This document shows, in pieces, positions 21,021 to 31,204 of a stretch of 64,000 bases of DNA. A program made the translations under genes and the position numbers. The number at the start of each line of letters is the position of its first letter. Positions within the stretch are counted from its first letter, which is position 1. This DNA comes from Symbiodinium natans. Its lineage: Eukaryota > Sar > Dinophyceae > Suessiales > Symbiodiniaceae. The notes beneath the pieces are model-generated. The model saw only the letters and a program-made list of their open reading frames with translations. It was not told where the DNA came from and searched no databases. The stretch spans positions 436,001 through 500,000 of the forward strand of contig CAJNDS010001013.1 in assembly GCA_905221605.1 (NCBI GenBank), given 5' to 3'.

Positions 21021-21530
21021 GGTTTAGGGTTTTGGGGGAGGGTGCTTCCCTAGTCTCTCACGTAGAGAGGGCAGTTTAGTCAGGGTCTCATGTCACTTCA
21101 TGTGAAGCCTCGGGGTGTGAAGGTGTTGGCGAAGGGTTCGGTTGGGCTTCTAAGACCCTTCGCGAGGCCAGCAAAGGACCACGAATACCCGCCCACACCA
21201 AGAGACCGCAACATAAAAACCTTGAAAGGCTCATACTTATGAGGGAGTTAAAGGGCCACCGGGGTGAACCACCCACCTGAAAACTGTTTAGATCACGGAC
21301 GCTTCTAAAATTTCACGTCTGCTGCCATCTTGCTAGCATGTTTCACGTTCAACAGAGAGGGGCAGCATGACTTGTGTGTGAACGGATGGCATGGCGCTCC
21401 CACACATGCACAAAGGTTTTCGGCACCGCTCTATCCAATCGGGGCGAGTGATCTATAACATCCCGAAGGGTCCATGTACCCAAGAGTCTAGCCTTTGTAG
21501 CCCAAAGGCCCAAGTATATGCTGTCTAGGT
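21021..21530. other. Unique sequence, no gene recognised
   Basis: A 62-codon minus frame (21088-21276) is unrecognised. The segment 21475-21530 resembles the inverted-repeat element at 461-509. Confidence 0.45.
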
Positions 21531-21693
21531 TTAGAGTTTAGTGTTTAGGTTTTAGGGTTTAGGGTTTAGGCTATACGCGTACATGGGCGCATGTGCAGCC
21601 TGCCGGCTTATGGTGCGGGGTTCTGATGCTTACCCGTCGTCTCGGCACAGGAGCAGTCGGCAAGTTCGCAGTTCGCCAGGGTCCAAAGCAAAG

Positions 21694-21990
21694 GGTTCAG
21701 GGTCTAGGGTCTAGGGTCTAGGGTTTAGGGTTTAGGGTTTAGGGTTTAGGCTCTAGGCTTTAGGGTTTAGGGTTTAGGGTGCCCAAACCCAGACTTGCTG
21801 CAGGTTTTGTAGGTTTGGATGATAAACAACTACTCCCTCAAACAAATCGTCAACTCTTGCGTCTTGACCCTACACCCTATAAACCCTAAACCCTGAACCC
21901 TAAGCCTAAACCCTAAACAGGCCCTAAACCCTAAACCCTAAACCCTAAACCCCAAGCCCTAAGCCCTAAGCCCTAAACCCTAAACCCTGA
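21694..21990. repeat. Telomeric tracts of both orientations with variant blocks
   Basis: A TCTAGGG block and TTTAGGG units (21694-21780), then about 90 bases of unique sequence, then CCCTAAA with a CCCTAAG block (21878-21988). Confidence 0.88.
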
Positions 21991-22107
21991 CTATGGAGTT
22001 GAGAAGGAATTGGACCTCGCACCTCTTTATCCTGAACCTCCGGCTCGCGTCCTCCAGCAGATACTTGTACAACTTCAGGAACTCCTCGCAGTCCTTTGTT
22101 GTATATA

Positions 22108-22225
22108 CTTTGGGATGAGCAGGGTTTAGGGTTTAGGGTTTAGGGTTCAGTCCTTAATGAGATTTTAGTAGGGCGTACTATAATCCCTATCAGGCACTGT
22201 TAGTATGGAGGGGAACATCCCAAGG
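22108..22225. mobile_element. B-family MITE-like element with telomeric replacement
   Basis: The left terminus CTTTGGGATG jumps to AGCAGGGTTTAGGG repeats (22118-22147) and resumes at CAGTCCTTAATGAGATTTTA. The right arm CTATCAGGCACTGTTAGTAT and GGGGAACATCCCAAG is intact. About 16 family-consensus bases (TTCCCC...ACTAA) are missing and about 30 telomeric bases are present in their place. Confidence 0.85.
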
Positions 22226-22499
22226 TATACTGGCATACTTCAACATAGGGATACCCCCAAGCTATAGCAACTCCAAAATACTTTCATCCGTATTACCCCC
22301 CAAATAGGAAACGCCATCTTGTCCCGCAAAATTGGGGGCAGGTTTTGGTAGGGACTTAGTGCTGGCTACGCAGTTAGGAATGCGATTTGATACTCAACCC
22401 TTAACCCTAAACCCTAAATCCAAAGTTTGATCCCAGGCTCGAGGCCGCCGCTGAAGTCGTCGTCGAATCTCGCTAGCTGCCGCCCCAAGTCGATTTGAT

Positions 22500-22870
22500 C
22501 CAGCATCTTTAGGCCGATCCTGTTAGGGGTTTAGGGTTTACAGCCGGTTTATGGCTTAGGTTTAGGGTTAAGGGCTCTGGCATCTTCGGTCCTGTTCGGG
22601 GAGGTTCTGCGTTTGGGGTTAAGGGGTTGGGGTTTGGGGTTTGAGGCTCCGGCATCCTTAGGCCGGTCCTACTTGGGGCTTTATGGCACCTGTCTGTGAG
22701 CGGTCCAGTTTAGGGTTCGGAGTTCCTGGAGGTTATCTTCAGGCCGACCCTGCTGAACAAATTAGGGTTTGGGGTTTAGGTTTAGGGCTTAGAGTTTTGG
22801 GTTTAGGGCCAAAGCTTAGGGCGTACGGTTACGGGCCCTGATCAAGGAATCAAGGCTGTCTAGACCGATC
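22500..22870 (+). repeat. Degenerate tandem repeat around GGCATCTTTAGGCCGATCC
   Basis: Versions of GCATC(T/C)TTAGGCCG(A/G)TCCT occur near 22502, 22571, 22648 and 22730, with a weaker one near 22857, each followed by G/T-rich telomere-like sequence. Spacing is 70-130 bases. No coding signal. Confidence 0.55.
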
Positions 22871-22880
22871 CGACAGGTTA

Positions 22881-23167
22881 CCTAAACCCTAAACCCTAAA
22901 CTACCCTAAACCCTAAACCCTAAACCCCAAACCCCAAACCCTAAACCCTAAACCCTGAACCCTGAACCCTGAACCCTTTTCAGGGTTTTGGGCTCAAAGG
23001 CCTCGAAAGTTTCAGGGCTGGAAGCTCCAGTTTCAGGGCCTCAGGGCATCTCAGGGTTGTCGGGTTCAATCTCTACCACCTAGGGTTTAGGGTTTAGGGC
23101 TTAGGGCTTAGGGTTTAGGGTTTAGGGTTTAGGGTTTAGGGTTTAGGGTTAGGGTTTAGGGTTTAGG
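22881..23167. repeat. Telomeric tracts, CCCTAAA then TTTAGGG
   Basis: CCCTAAA with CCCTGAA variants at 22881-22978 and TTTAGGG at 23082-23167, separated by about 100 bases of unique sequence. Confidence 0.9.
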
Positions 23168-23345
23168 AATCAAGGTTTTGGATTCAAGTTTCAGGTTTCA
23201 GAACTCAGATATCTTGATTCCAGAAAAACCCATGAGCACCCCATCCTGTCAAGAACGACAATCCTTCAAAGCCCCTACAGTAAGACCGTAAGAGCCCCGA
23301 ACCCTACCTGAAGTCCTTAACGCCCACGTAGAGACCCTAGTCATG

Positions 23346-23406
23346 TAGGGTTTAGGGTTTAGGGTTTAGGGTTTAGGGTTTAGGGTTTAGGGTTTAGGGT
23401 TTAGGG
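23346..23406 (+). repeat. Interstitial telomeric array (TTTAGGG)n
   Basis: Nine perfect units. Confidence 0.93.
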
Positions 23407-23831
23407 CTTCGTCAGCCCGAAAAAACATGGGCGTCTTGAAATCGGATCCGGGCCTCTCGTGCATCGACTCACACAGCATTTGAAGCTCATCTCGTTCGAT
23501 CTGTCCTGTATGAGGGTTTAGGGTTTAGGGTTTAGGGTATGGGCTTTGGAGTCTCGGGGCACCCTCAGACCCCCTAGCGCCTGAAACCCAAACCCTCAGA
23601 CCCCCCTAAACGCGAAACCCGAAACCCCAAACCCCTAAACTCCTACTAAACCCCAAACCTCTGAACCCTAAACTCCTAAGCCCCAAACCCTCAACCCCCA
23701 AAGCCGCGCCTTTTATCCATGGTCGGGATCTCAAGGCTTGGGTGTTAGGAGGTTTAGGGTTTAGGGTCGAGGGTTTATGGTTTTGCGCTGACAGGGACAA
23801 GGCAGCCGCCTTCGTTGTTGGGATGCCCTTT

Positions 23832-23946
23832 CTAGGCCCACGAGTAAAACCTAGGAAGACAAAGGATGCCCAGCTCTGGTTTAAAGGAGCTCCAAAGCTA
23901 ACCTAAACACTAAAGACAAGGGAGGAAGGGCCTACTCTGGTCCTAG
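23832..23946. mobile_element. C-family MITE-like element, diverged
   Basis: CTAGGCCCACGAGTAAAACC at the left and GGGCCTACTCTGGTCCTAG at the right, both ending at CTAG. Confidence 0.65.
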
Positions 23947-24055
23947 GTGTCGGAAGTATGAGGTTTCTGTAGGGTTTTCGAAGCTGGAAAGGGATGAGCG
24001 GTTGCACGATGCATCTATGCAAACAGTTTAAACACCAAAAGCCAAGAACAAAACA

Positions 24056-24096
24056 AACACACACACACACACACTCACTCACTCACTCACTCACAT
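24056..24096 (+). repeat. (CA)n (CACT)n microsatellite
   Basis: CA run followed by five CACT units. Confidence 0.9.
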
Positions 24097-24291
24097 ACAT
24101 GTATACAGGTAAGTAAGTAAACAAGAAATCAGAACTAAAGGTCTATATGTAGATCTATACAGATATGTATGCATATGTATTCCCTAAACCCTAGACCGTC
24201 AACCCTAGCCGTGAACCGGAAACCCTAAACCAGAAGCCCTAAACAGGAAACCCTAAATCGGTCAGATCAGTCATTTACACCTCATGCCTAT

Positions 24292-24394
24292 CTACTATTT
24301 GCTGAAGAACCACCCAAAAACAGAAACATGTTCTTGATTATGAGAGAGATATATGGAGTATTATCTTGTGCCTTTTGGGGGTTCTTCAGCAAAT
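24292..24394. mobile_element. E-family MITE-like element
   Basis: CTACTATTTGCTGAAGAACC at the left is inverted as GGTTCTTCAGCAAAT at the right, with the internal arms CCCAAAAACAGAA and TGCCTTTTGGGG. About 103 bp, non-coding. Related copies are at 25241, 29057, 36077 and 36472. Confidence 0.82.
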
Positions 24395-24619
24395 CTTTGT
24401 TGTTCAGCACCTAGGGGAACTAAAGGTTAACCTTTGGAATTATAAGGGGATTATATTACACCAAAAAAGGTTAGAGGCTACATACTCGACTACTCAGAAA
24501 TAGTAGATATGGCTGCTCGGAGCAACTCCAAAAACATCCAAAAACATCTCCATGTGCAATCGAGGGTCCATTGCGGTTCAGGTCACAACGCTCGAAGACC
24601 GACTTTGCCTCTTCAATGT

Positions 24620-24692
24620 GGGTTTAGGGTTTAGGGTTTAGGGTTTAGGGTTTAGGGTTTAGGGTTTAGGGTTTAGGGTTTAGGGTTTAGGA
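24620..24692 (+). repeat. Interstitial telomeric array (TTTAGGG)n
   Basis: Ten perfect units. Confidence 0.93.
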
Positions 24693-24785
24693 TCACCTCG
24701 ACAAGGATCTCTAAACCCTAAACAGGCAGGGGTGCCTTTTTACAGTGCAAACTCGATTTCAGAGACTGAGATCTCCCTTTCTTAG

Positions 24786-25193
24786 GTGGTACTTAAGACC
24801 CAAGACACCCCCCTTGTAGAGGCACATGCAGTACGAATGGAAACGACTAGCACAGAGACTTTCCGAAATGTATGCTTTCTAGCACAGAGTAGGGCAAAGG
24901 GGTCCAGGGTTCATTTTCAACAAAACTATCCAAATTCAAAAAGCGTATGTGTATATACACATAGCACTACAGCCCTTCATGGCAACTTAGACGAGTTGCC
25001 GCAGCAGCGACCCAGAAAAGAGTGGAGAAGCTCGAAGATTCAGAAACAAAAGCGCCGAAGCCCCGACCTGTACCTTAAGACCCCAGAGCCTACTTTTTGT
25101 GAGTTACCCAAGAACGCTACACACAGGGCATTCATCATCATGGTCTATTCCAAAAAAGAAGTCAATCCAATGCAATGGTGTTTCCTGTTTTAG
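24786..25193 (+). CDS. Unrecognised open frame in a telomere-free island
   Basis: A 135-codon frame whose sequence is free of simple repeats and telomeric units, unlike most frames here. It is basic in the middle (RPRKEWRSSKIQKQKRR) with no membrane segment or motif I recognise. The first codon in the computed frame is not supported by any visible context. It ends 48 bases before an E-family element. It may be an exon, a relic or chance; I cannot assign a function. Confidence 0.15.
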   Translation: MVLKTQDTPLVEAHAVRMETTSTETFRNVCFLAQSRAKGSRVHFQQNYPNSKSVCVYTHSTTALHGNLDELPQQRPRKEWRSSKIQKQKRRSPDLYLKTPEPTFCELPKNATHRAFIIMVYSKKEVNPMQWCFLF

Positions 25194-25240
25194 ACTATCG
25201 ATGGTTGAAGGTGAGATGTTTGTGTCAGGTTTATTATTGA

Positions 25241-25353
25241 CTACTACTGAAACCCCCAACAAATATAGATGAAAAGCTATTCTTCCTTACATGGGTCATA
25301 TCTGGAGTTCTTATCACTTTTCTTGGGGGGGGGGGCTCTTAAGCAATTAGTAG
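25241..25353. mobile_element. E-family MITE-like element with poly-G
   Basis: CTACTACTGAAACCCCC at the left and GGCTCTTAAGCAATTAGTAG at the right; a G tract (25326-25336) expands the right GGGGG arm. Confidence 0.65.
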
Positions 25354-25453
25354 TTGAGTATGGGGTGCAGTTGTTGGGGGTTTAGGGTTTTGGGTCTGAG
25401 GTCTTGAGACCCCGCCTGCTGCTTCAACAGCTCCTCACTTTGGAGCAGGGCCT

Positions 25454-25571
25454 TGCTTGGAGGTTCATGGGTAGGTATGAGTAGGGTTATACTTGTGGTA
25501 GCTGCTATACTTGTCATCCCATTTAGGGCCCCTATAACCTCTACTCACAACTACCCACGAACCTTCAAGCA
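25454..25571. mobile_element. A-family MITE-like element, complete
   Basis: TGCTTGGAGGTTCATGGGTA at the left pairs with CTACCCACGAACCTTCAAGCA at the right, in two arms; the middle has inverted TACTTGT/ATTTAGGGCCCC segments. No telomeric insert. Confidence 0.82.
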
Positions 25572-25579
25572 CTCTCAGC

Positions 25580-26600
25580 CTAGCGCGGTGCCGCAGTTTC
25601 AGGGCTTAGCTGGACCCTCAACTGTGGTTCCTTCATTGCGGCAGCGGACCCACCTCCGCCACCCCTGCCCTCCAAACCCCAAACCTAAGGGTTTAGGGTT
25701 TAGGGTTTAGGGTTAGGGTTGGTTTTGTGGCGAATGCCATACGACAAGATACCCTCAGCCCTGAGCCCAAGAACGGTCCGAGCGGGGTTGAAGCTTTTGC
25801 CGGGTAGGGTGGAGCCTCCGCTCAGGTCAAGAACAATAACAAGCTGAAGTTATTTAGGGCTTATTGTCTCGGGGGTTTGCCTCAGCTTGTGACCTCGGAT
25901 GTGTAGGGCGTATGGAGGCTGGTTACTTTATGAGGGAACCTTTAGCCAAAAAAGGGGGGAAAAGGGTACCACTGGGTGGGTCTGTGTATACGGGGTATAC
26001 AGGGCATGCAGGGTCTGTGGCGCCTAAAGGGCATGTAGGGTCTCTTATACTGTTCCTATCACTGTTGTTACTGCTCAACCTGTCCCAATGGGTTTAGGGT
26101 TTAGGGTTTAGGGGTTTAGGGTTTAGGGCAAGCTAGTGTAAAGAAGGAGCACTTGATTTTCGCCTCCGGTCGCAAGCAAGAAGCGAGAGTCACGCTGGTG
26201 TCACCTGCATTCCTGCCCCTGAACCCTGAACGCTGAACCGATACCCCATTGACGGTCCGCCTCCGTTTGTCTGATGGAAGGCGGGCTTTTCGGGGTTGAG
26301 GGTTTGGGGTTTGGGGTTTAGGGTCCAAACCGTGGTGGATGTTCGCTATTTCAAGATTCCGATGGAGGCTTGCCAACTCTAGCTAAGGAATATGCGTTGA
26401 CCCCCCCAAATGCAGGATGTTTTTCTTGGGTACCTACGGCGCGTAAGAAATCCATGAGCCATGACATTAGGTCTAAGTATAAGCATTCCAGAATTCACAG
26501 ATGAGCGCCTGATACCTTATCTACTAACTCTTAGTAGGCAATTAGGGAGTTAGGTACCTCAGATCCCCGCAACATAACTCTTTATAAAGGGTGATATAGG
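25580..26600. other. Gene-free stretch with short telomeric runs
   Basis: TTTAGGG runs at 25688-25715 and 26091-26130. GGTACCACTGGGTGGG near 25965 is a C2 end. The 77- and 86-codon frames are unrecognised. Confidence 0.5.
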
Positions 26601-26997
26601 AACCCTAAACCGATCTCCTTGCTGAGAACCGACAAGACATACTTTGCAGCAAGCTCCTTCAAGGAGGTATGGGGAGCCCTCTGGGTTCCGGCTTACCCTG
26701 CTCTTGAGGCTTCTTTGCTGGCAAGGGTTCAAGGTTTAGGGTTTAGGGTTCAGAGTTTAGGGCCGGCTGCATGTTGTCTCAGACGTTGGCCCTGCAACAG
26801 GCGGCAGGCACACTGCTGAGGAGGCTGCTGAAGTTGTACTTCCGGATCAGCACACTTCTGCAAGATACCCACAGCTTGCTGGCTCCATCTCGAGTCTTCA
26901 TGTTAGCCTAAACTCCAAGTGCTTCTGGTAGCTGATGCCTGTGCACTATGGATTCGGGCGTTGGAATTTGGGGTTTAGTGTTAAGGCCCTAAACACC

Positions 26998-27045
26998 CTA
27001 AACCCTAAACCCTAAACCCTAAACCCTAAACCCTAAACCCTAAGG
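26998..27045 (-). repeat. Interstitial telomeric array (CCCTAAA)n
   Basis: Seven units. Confidence 0.92.
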
Positions 27046-27139
27046 GAGGGCTTACGTTCAGGGCTACGAGACATCTGTGCATGCATTGTTTCTCAGGCAC
27101 TCCTTTCGAGCATCTTCGGGTTCGATGACTAAGCAGGAG

Positions 27140-27220
27140 GGAGTACATATAAATATATATGTAACGCAGATACACATACAGTACATATGTATGTATATAT
27201 ATATATATATGTAACAGGCA

Positions 27221-27253
<33 letters not shown>

Positions 27254-27270
27254 CTATGAATATTATATAT
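27140..27270. repeat. TA-rich microsatellites
   Basis: Three (TA)n runs (27186-27210, 27222-27238, 27240-27254) in an AT-rich stretch. Confidence 0.9.
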
Positions 27271-27279
27271 GTACCAATA

Positions 27280-28000
27280 GCTGCATATTATTTAACATGT
27301 GTTCGTTTGTCAAGATGGTAAGCAGGCAAGACAATCAAAGGGTGCCCTGCGCTGTGGCTTGCCTTGCTGCGCGGGGTCTGCACCTGAATGGGCAGCCCCC
27401 CCAGTTTCCAGAAAGCCTCCAGCTGGAGGCTCTCTCCTAACCTACTAAACCCTAAACCCTAAACCCTAGACCCTGAAACCCTGGCCCCGAACCTCAAAAA
27501 GGATGCGGCCGATGAGGAAAACAAAAAAAAGCACAGGGTTATTGAAGATCGAGGTAGACCAGGTAGACAAGGGGGGGGGGGGGGGTTCCGAAATTACGGG
27601 TACCTTGTTGGGGTGCTCATGGGAAGGGACTCCCACTATTTGGAGGTCGAAATTGGGGTCCCTTACATATTTGGGTGTAGGGTTTGAGGGATAAGGTTTA
27701 AGGTTTGGGGGCTGGTTACTCTTGTGAGGGAACCGAGAACCCAAGCAAGGGCAAAAAGGGCGAGGGATTGCCACCTAGCCTAAAGCATCCCCCGCCCGCT
27801 CCCCGTTCCCCCCCCCTTCCCCGCGGTAGGCTGTAAGGTTGAAAAGTTAAGGAGTCCTAAAGCCTACCCTAACCCTAAACCCTGTAGACCCAAAAAACCC
27901 TAAGCTCTCAGGGTCTGGGGGCTTTTGGGGGCGTTTAGTGCTTTGCGGCTGGGACGCAACACCTCAGATCCTCGACTTTCAGATCTTCAGGGTGGAGGTT
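27280..28000. other. Gene-free stretch
   Basis: Poly-G at 27570-27586, a fragment like the 3895 element (27585-27680), and a C2-like end at 27709-27780. The 63- and 102-codon overlapping frames are unrecognised. Confidence 0.5.
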
Positions 28001-28001
28001 T

Positions 28002-28082
28002 AGGGTTTAGGGTTTAGGGTTTAGGGTTTAGGGTTTAGGGTTTAGGGTTTAGGGTTTAGGGTTTAGGGTTTAGGGTTTAGGT
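28002..28082 (+). repeat. Interstitial telomeric array (TTTAGGG)n
   Basis: About eleven units. Confidence 0.93.
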
Positions 28083-28192
28083 TTTCCTCCTACATCCAGC
28101 ACCTCTCTAAACGGCCCTCCATTCTTGATTTCGCCCCCCGAAGTGCAGGGGGGTCTCGTCGGCCTCCAGCATCAGGTAAAACGGCCTGAATT

Positions 28193-28352
28193 CCCAGAGA
28201 GCCCAAAACTATCCAAAACTCCTTAAGGAACATACCGCAGGTTTAGGGTTTAGCGTTTGGGGCTTAGGGTAACAAATTTACCTGAGTCTATATAGGGATC
28301 CTGAGCATGACTTTAGGGCTGTATTCCCTAACTAAGGGGTATTCGGCTCTTC
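28193..28352. mobile_element. D-family MITE-like element with degenerate telomeric insert
   Basis: CCAGAGAGCCCAAAACTATCC and CTCCTTAAGGAACATACC on the left, GTATTCCCTAACTAAGGGGT and ATTCGGCTCTTCGG on the right. The inserted middle contains GGTTTAGGGTTTAGCG. Confidence 0.55.
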
Positions 28353-28637
28353 GGCTTCCGATCCAGCATCTGAGCCAAAGAGCCGAAGGCCCCTTTTCCT
28401 AGGCTTAGGGCTTAGAGGTCTAGGGTTTAGGGCCGGGTTTAGGGCTCTTAGGGTTCTTCATGATGGGGTCTCTGGACGGTCGGGTCTCTGAGTTATGGTC
28501 ACTTCTCGGCGGTTCTAGCAGCCCCTTGTTGAACACTGCATATAGCAAGCTAGAATACAACCCGCAGACCCCCCGAGTAACCAGGAAAGCAAATCATGAC
28601 CCAACTAACTACCACGCCCTGCCTTAAACATAAACCC

Positions 28638-28711
28638 TACTCGGAGGTTCACGGGCATTTCTAAGTAGAGTTACCATACTTATAGCCCTACTTTAAATCT
28701 ACCCATGAACC
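28638..28711. mobile_element. A-family element truncated by telomeric tract
   Basis: CTACTCGGAGGTTCACGGGC at the left; the right arm stops at CTACCCATGAACCCC and runs straight into CCTAAACCCTAAACC. The break falls inside the terminal repeat, at a point where GAACC(T)CC resembles CCCTAAACC. Confidence 0.7.
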
Positions 28712-28848
28712 CCCTAAACCCTAAACCCTAAACCCCTAAATCAGTGGGTATTGGGCTCCCTGGGAGACGGCAGCCCATCTTGGGCCCGCGCCTCGACGCG
28801 GCAGAAGTCTGAGAGTCCGGGGGGTCCCACAGATATTTCAAACTCGGT

Positions 28849-28930
28849 TTAGGGTTTAGGGTTTAGGGTTTAGGGTTTAGGAGGGTTTAGGAGGGTTTAG
28901 GAGGGTTTAGGAGGGTTTAGGGTTTAGGGT
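28849..28930 (+). repeat. Telomeric array with (TTTAGGAGGG)4 block
   Basis: Four TTTAGGG units, then four 10-base TTTAGGAGGG units, then TTTAGGG again: a local higher-order variant. Confidence 0.92.
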
Positions 28931-29056
28931 TTGAGGTTTAGGAGTTTAGGCTAAAGAGCTTAGGGTCTAGCTTTTGTTGGGGGGTTGTAAGGGTTCCGGG
29001 GTGACGGGCCCCAGGTGAGGAGCTTCTCTTTATTTGCCAGAAATTGTCCCAGTTGA

Positions 29057-29164
29057 CTAGTAATTGCTTAAGAACCCCCAAAAAATGAAAACACGTTCTT
29101 CCTTATAAGGGTAATATAGGGAATATTGTGTTTCATGCTTTGGGGGTTCTTAAGCAAATAGTAG
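29057..29164. mobile_element. E-family MITE-like element, complete
   Basis: CTAGTAATTGCTTAAGAACC at the left is mirrored by GGTTCTTAAGCAAATAGTAG at the right; inner arms CCCCAAAAAATGAAA and TTTCATGCTTTGGGGG. About 108 bp with a long hairpin potential. Confidence 0.85.
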
Positions 29165-29571
29165 TTGATTGTGACAGGAATGCGGTGTGGGATTTGCTTG
29201 ACACAGCGACTAAGTCTTGCGATGGGAATCCTCCGATCCTATGATCCTATAACCCCAAGCTCACTCCCCCATTGCCGGCACAGCGCTTCATGCATCAACA
29301 ACGCAGGTCAGAGGAAACAACTTGCCAGTTCTCGGCAGGGAAGTTGGAAGTCAGGTACTACAGGGACCTAAATATTTACAACAGGGTTTTGGGAGGTTAT
29401 TATAGAGTATATATATATATATATAGAGGAACCATAAGGGAATACCATTAGAAACTCTCGCGACCCCTTCTCCCCTATGTCGAACCCATTGGCTGTACAG
29501 GGCACCTACTTCCCTAACTTCCCTACGACGAACTGGCAAGAGACAAGGCATGGCCACTCGTGGGCCTGAGA

Positions 29572-29684
29572 CTAGGTTGCCCAGTAACCTAGGCTTAAAA
29601 AGGGTGCCCTTTTTTGCTTAAAGGGGTTTATAAGGGAACCTAAACCTACCAAAAAGGGAATAAGGGTACTACTGGGCATCCTAG
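29572..29684. mobile_element. C-family MITE-like element, young copy 1
   Basis: 113 bp from CTAGGTTGCCCAGTAACC to TACTACTGGGCATCCTAG. It differs from the copy at 44856-44968 by about three substitutions and has the same length. Both are bounded by CTAG, which may be part of the inverted repeat or a target duplication. Confidence 0.88.
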
Positions 29685-29940
29685 GAGAATAACGGCCACA
29701 CGCTGTTCGATCCGACTCGAAGTCGGGCTACGGGGAACCGGCGAAGGAATCTCAATTTTAGGGTTTAGGGTTTCCCCAAGCACAAGTTACCCGTGATGAT
29801 GGCTCCTGTTTGGGGACGTAGGCCCTTGCGATGGGTACTTTTGAGGTCTAGGCAACCCTAGGAAACCATGAGGGGGGCCAAAGCGATGCAGCCCTCACCC
29901 CTTAACCAACCCTAAAGCCTGTTTAGCGCCAATGACCTAG

Positions 29941-30118
29941 CCCTAAACCCTAAACCCTAAAACCCTAAAACCCTAAAACCCTAAAACCCTAAAACCCTAA
30001 AACCCTAAAACCCTAAAACCCTAAAACCCTAAAACCCCAAAACCCTAAAACCCTAAAACCCTAAAACCCTAAAACCCTAAAACCCTAAGCCCCAGACCCT
30101 AAACCCTATAACCCCTAA
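29941..30118 (-). repeat. Telomeric array homogenised for CCCTAAAA
   Basis: After two CCCTAAA units, about 16 consecutive eight-base CCCTAAAA units (one CCCCAAAA) run to about 30087, then ordinary units. Frame-shifted eight-mers are not seen as an array of this length elsewhere in the window. Confidence 0.94.
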
Positions 30119-31080
30119 ACCCTGGTCCCGTGTGGCGTGGAACTGAGGGCATCAGTCGGCCTCCTCACTCAACCGCGTCTTCAGCACCTTCAGTCTCAGG
30201 CTTCGTTTTCTCTTGGTTTAGGGTGTAGGGTTTAGGGTTTAGGATTTAGGGTTTAGGGATTAGGGGATTAGGGTATAGAGTTTATAGGCAGTCATAGGGT
30301 TTAGGGTTTAGGGTCAGGGTTTATAGGGTATAAGTTTCGGGCGTGCTGTAAGGATTGGGGTTAAGGGTTTCGAAAAGGTACTCAGTTGTTGTCTACATGT
30401 CTTCGTCCGGATGAGGCAAAGCATTCAGGAAACAGAGAAATTCACGAGCCTAAGTACCAAGATTAGACTTACCAACGAAACATGATCAGGCGCTCCGCGC
30501 CCCCTCCCCCCGCATGGTAGGGCACCCCCTCCTCCACCCAAGCCCACCTGCTTCGGGTTCTGGGGTCTTAGGGTTTAGGGGCTAAGCTTTTAGGGTTTAC
30601 ATTTTCGGGTATTGGGATGTTCTTTAGGGCTTAAGTTTTTACGGTCATGATCTAGGTACTCCCCCCTCCCCCGCCCCGAGGTGTGGCGTGTGGCTAGGGC
30701 GGAGGGTTTGAAGGCTCAGGGCTTCAAAGTTTATAGCGTTGCATAGCCATAGTTTAGGGTTTAGGGTTTAGGGTTTGGGTTTGGGGCTTTCATTTCAGGT
30801 TTAGGGCCGCTACGTCGGGTTTGGGCTTCGGGCTTGAGGGTCTTGGGTCTCCAAACCGGAAACCCTAAACCCTAAACCCCAAAGCCCAAAGCCCAAAGCC
30901 CAAAGCCCAAACCCCAAACCCTAAACCCTAAACCCTTGCCTAAGCAGGGCCTTAAGACCCTCAGACCGCACCCCCCCCCCCCCCCTCTCCCAGACCCTAT
31001 ACAACTAAAGGGCCGACACTTCAGAACCTGTTAAAGAAGGCAGTGGACCATATGAAGGGCGCATGAAACTACCCTTGGAG
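30119..31080. other. Gene-free stretch with telomeric variants
   Basis: TTTAGGG tracts with variants 30216-30325 and 30753-30775, CCCTAAA/CCCAAAG variants (five CCCAAAG-type units) 30858-30932, poly-C 30971-30986. No gene. Confidence 0.6.
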
Positions 31081-31087
31081 CCCCCTC

Positions 31088-31200
31088 AACCCTAAACCCT
31101 AAACCCTAAGCCCTAAGCCGTAAACCCTAAACCCTAAACCCTAAACCCTAAACCCCTAAACCCTGAACCCTAAACCCTGAACCCTAAACCCTAAAATCCC
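31088..31200 (-). repeat. Interstitial telomeric array with CCCTAAG and CCCTGAA variants
   Basis: About 15 units. Confidence 0.9.
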
Positions 31201-31204
31201 AAGC

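Noticed and set aside
29941-30118. CRISPR-like array
   Set aside because: Units are contiguous 8-mers with no spacers; the genome is eukaryotic.
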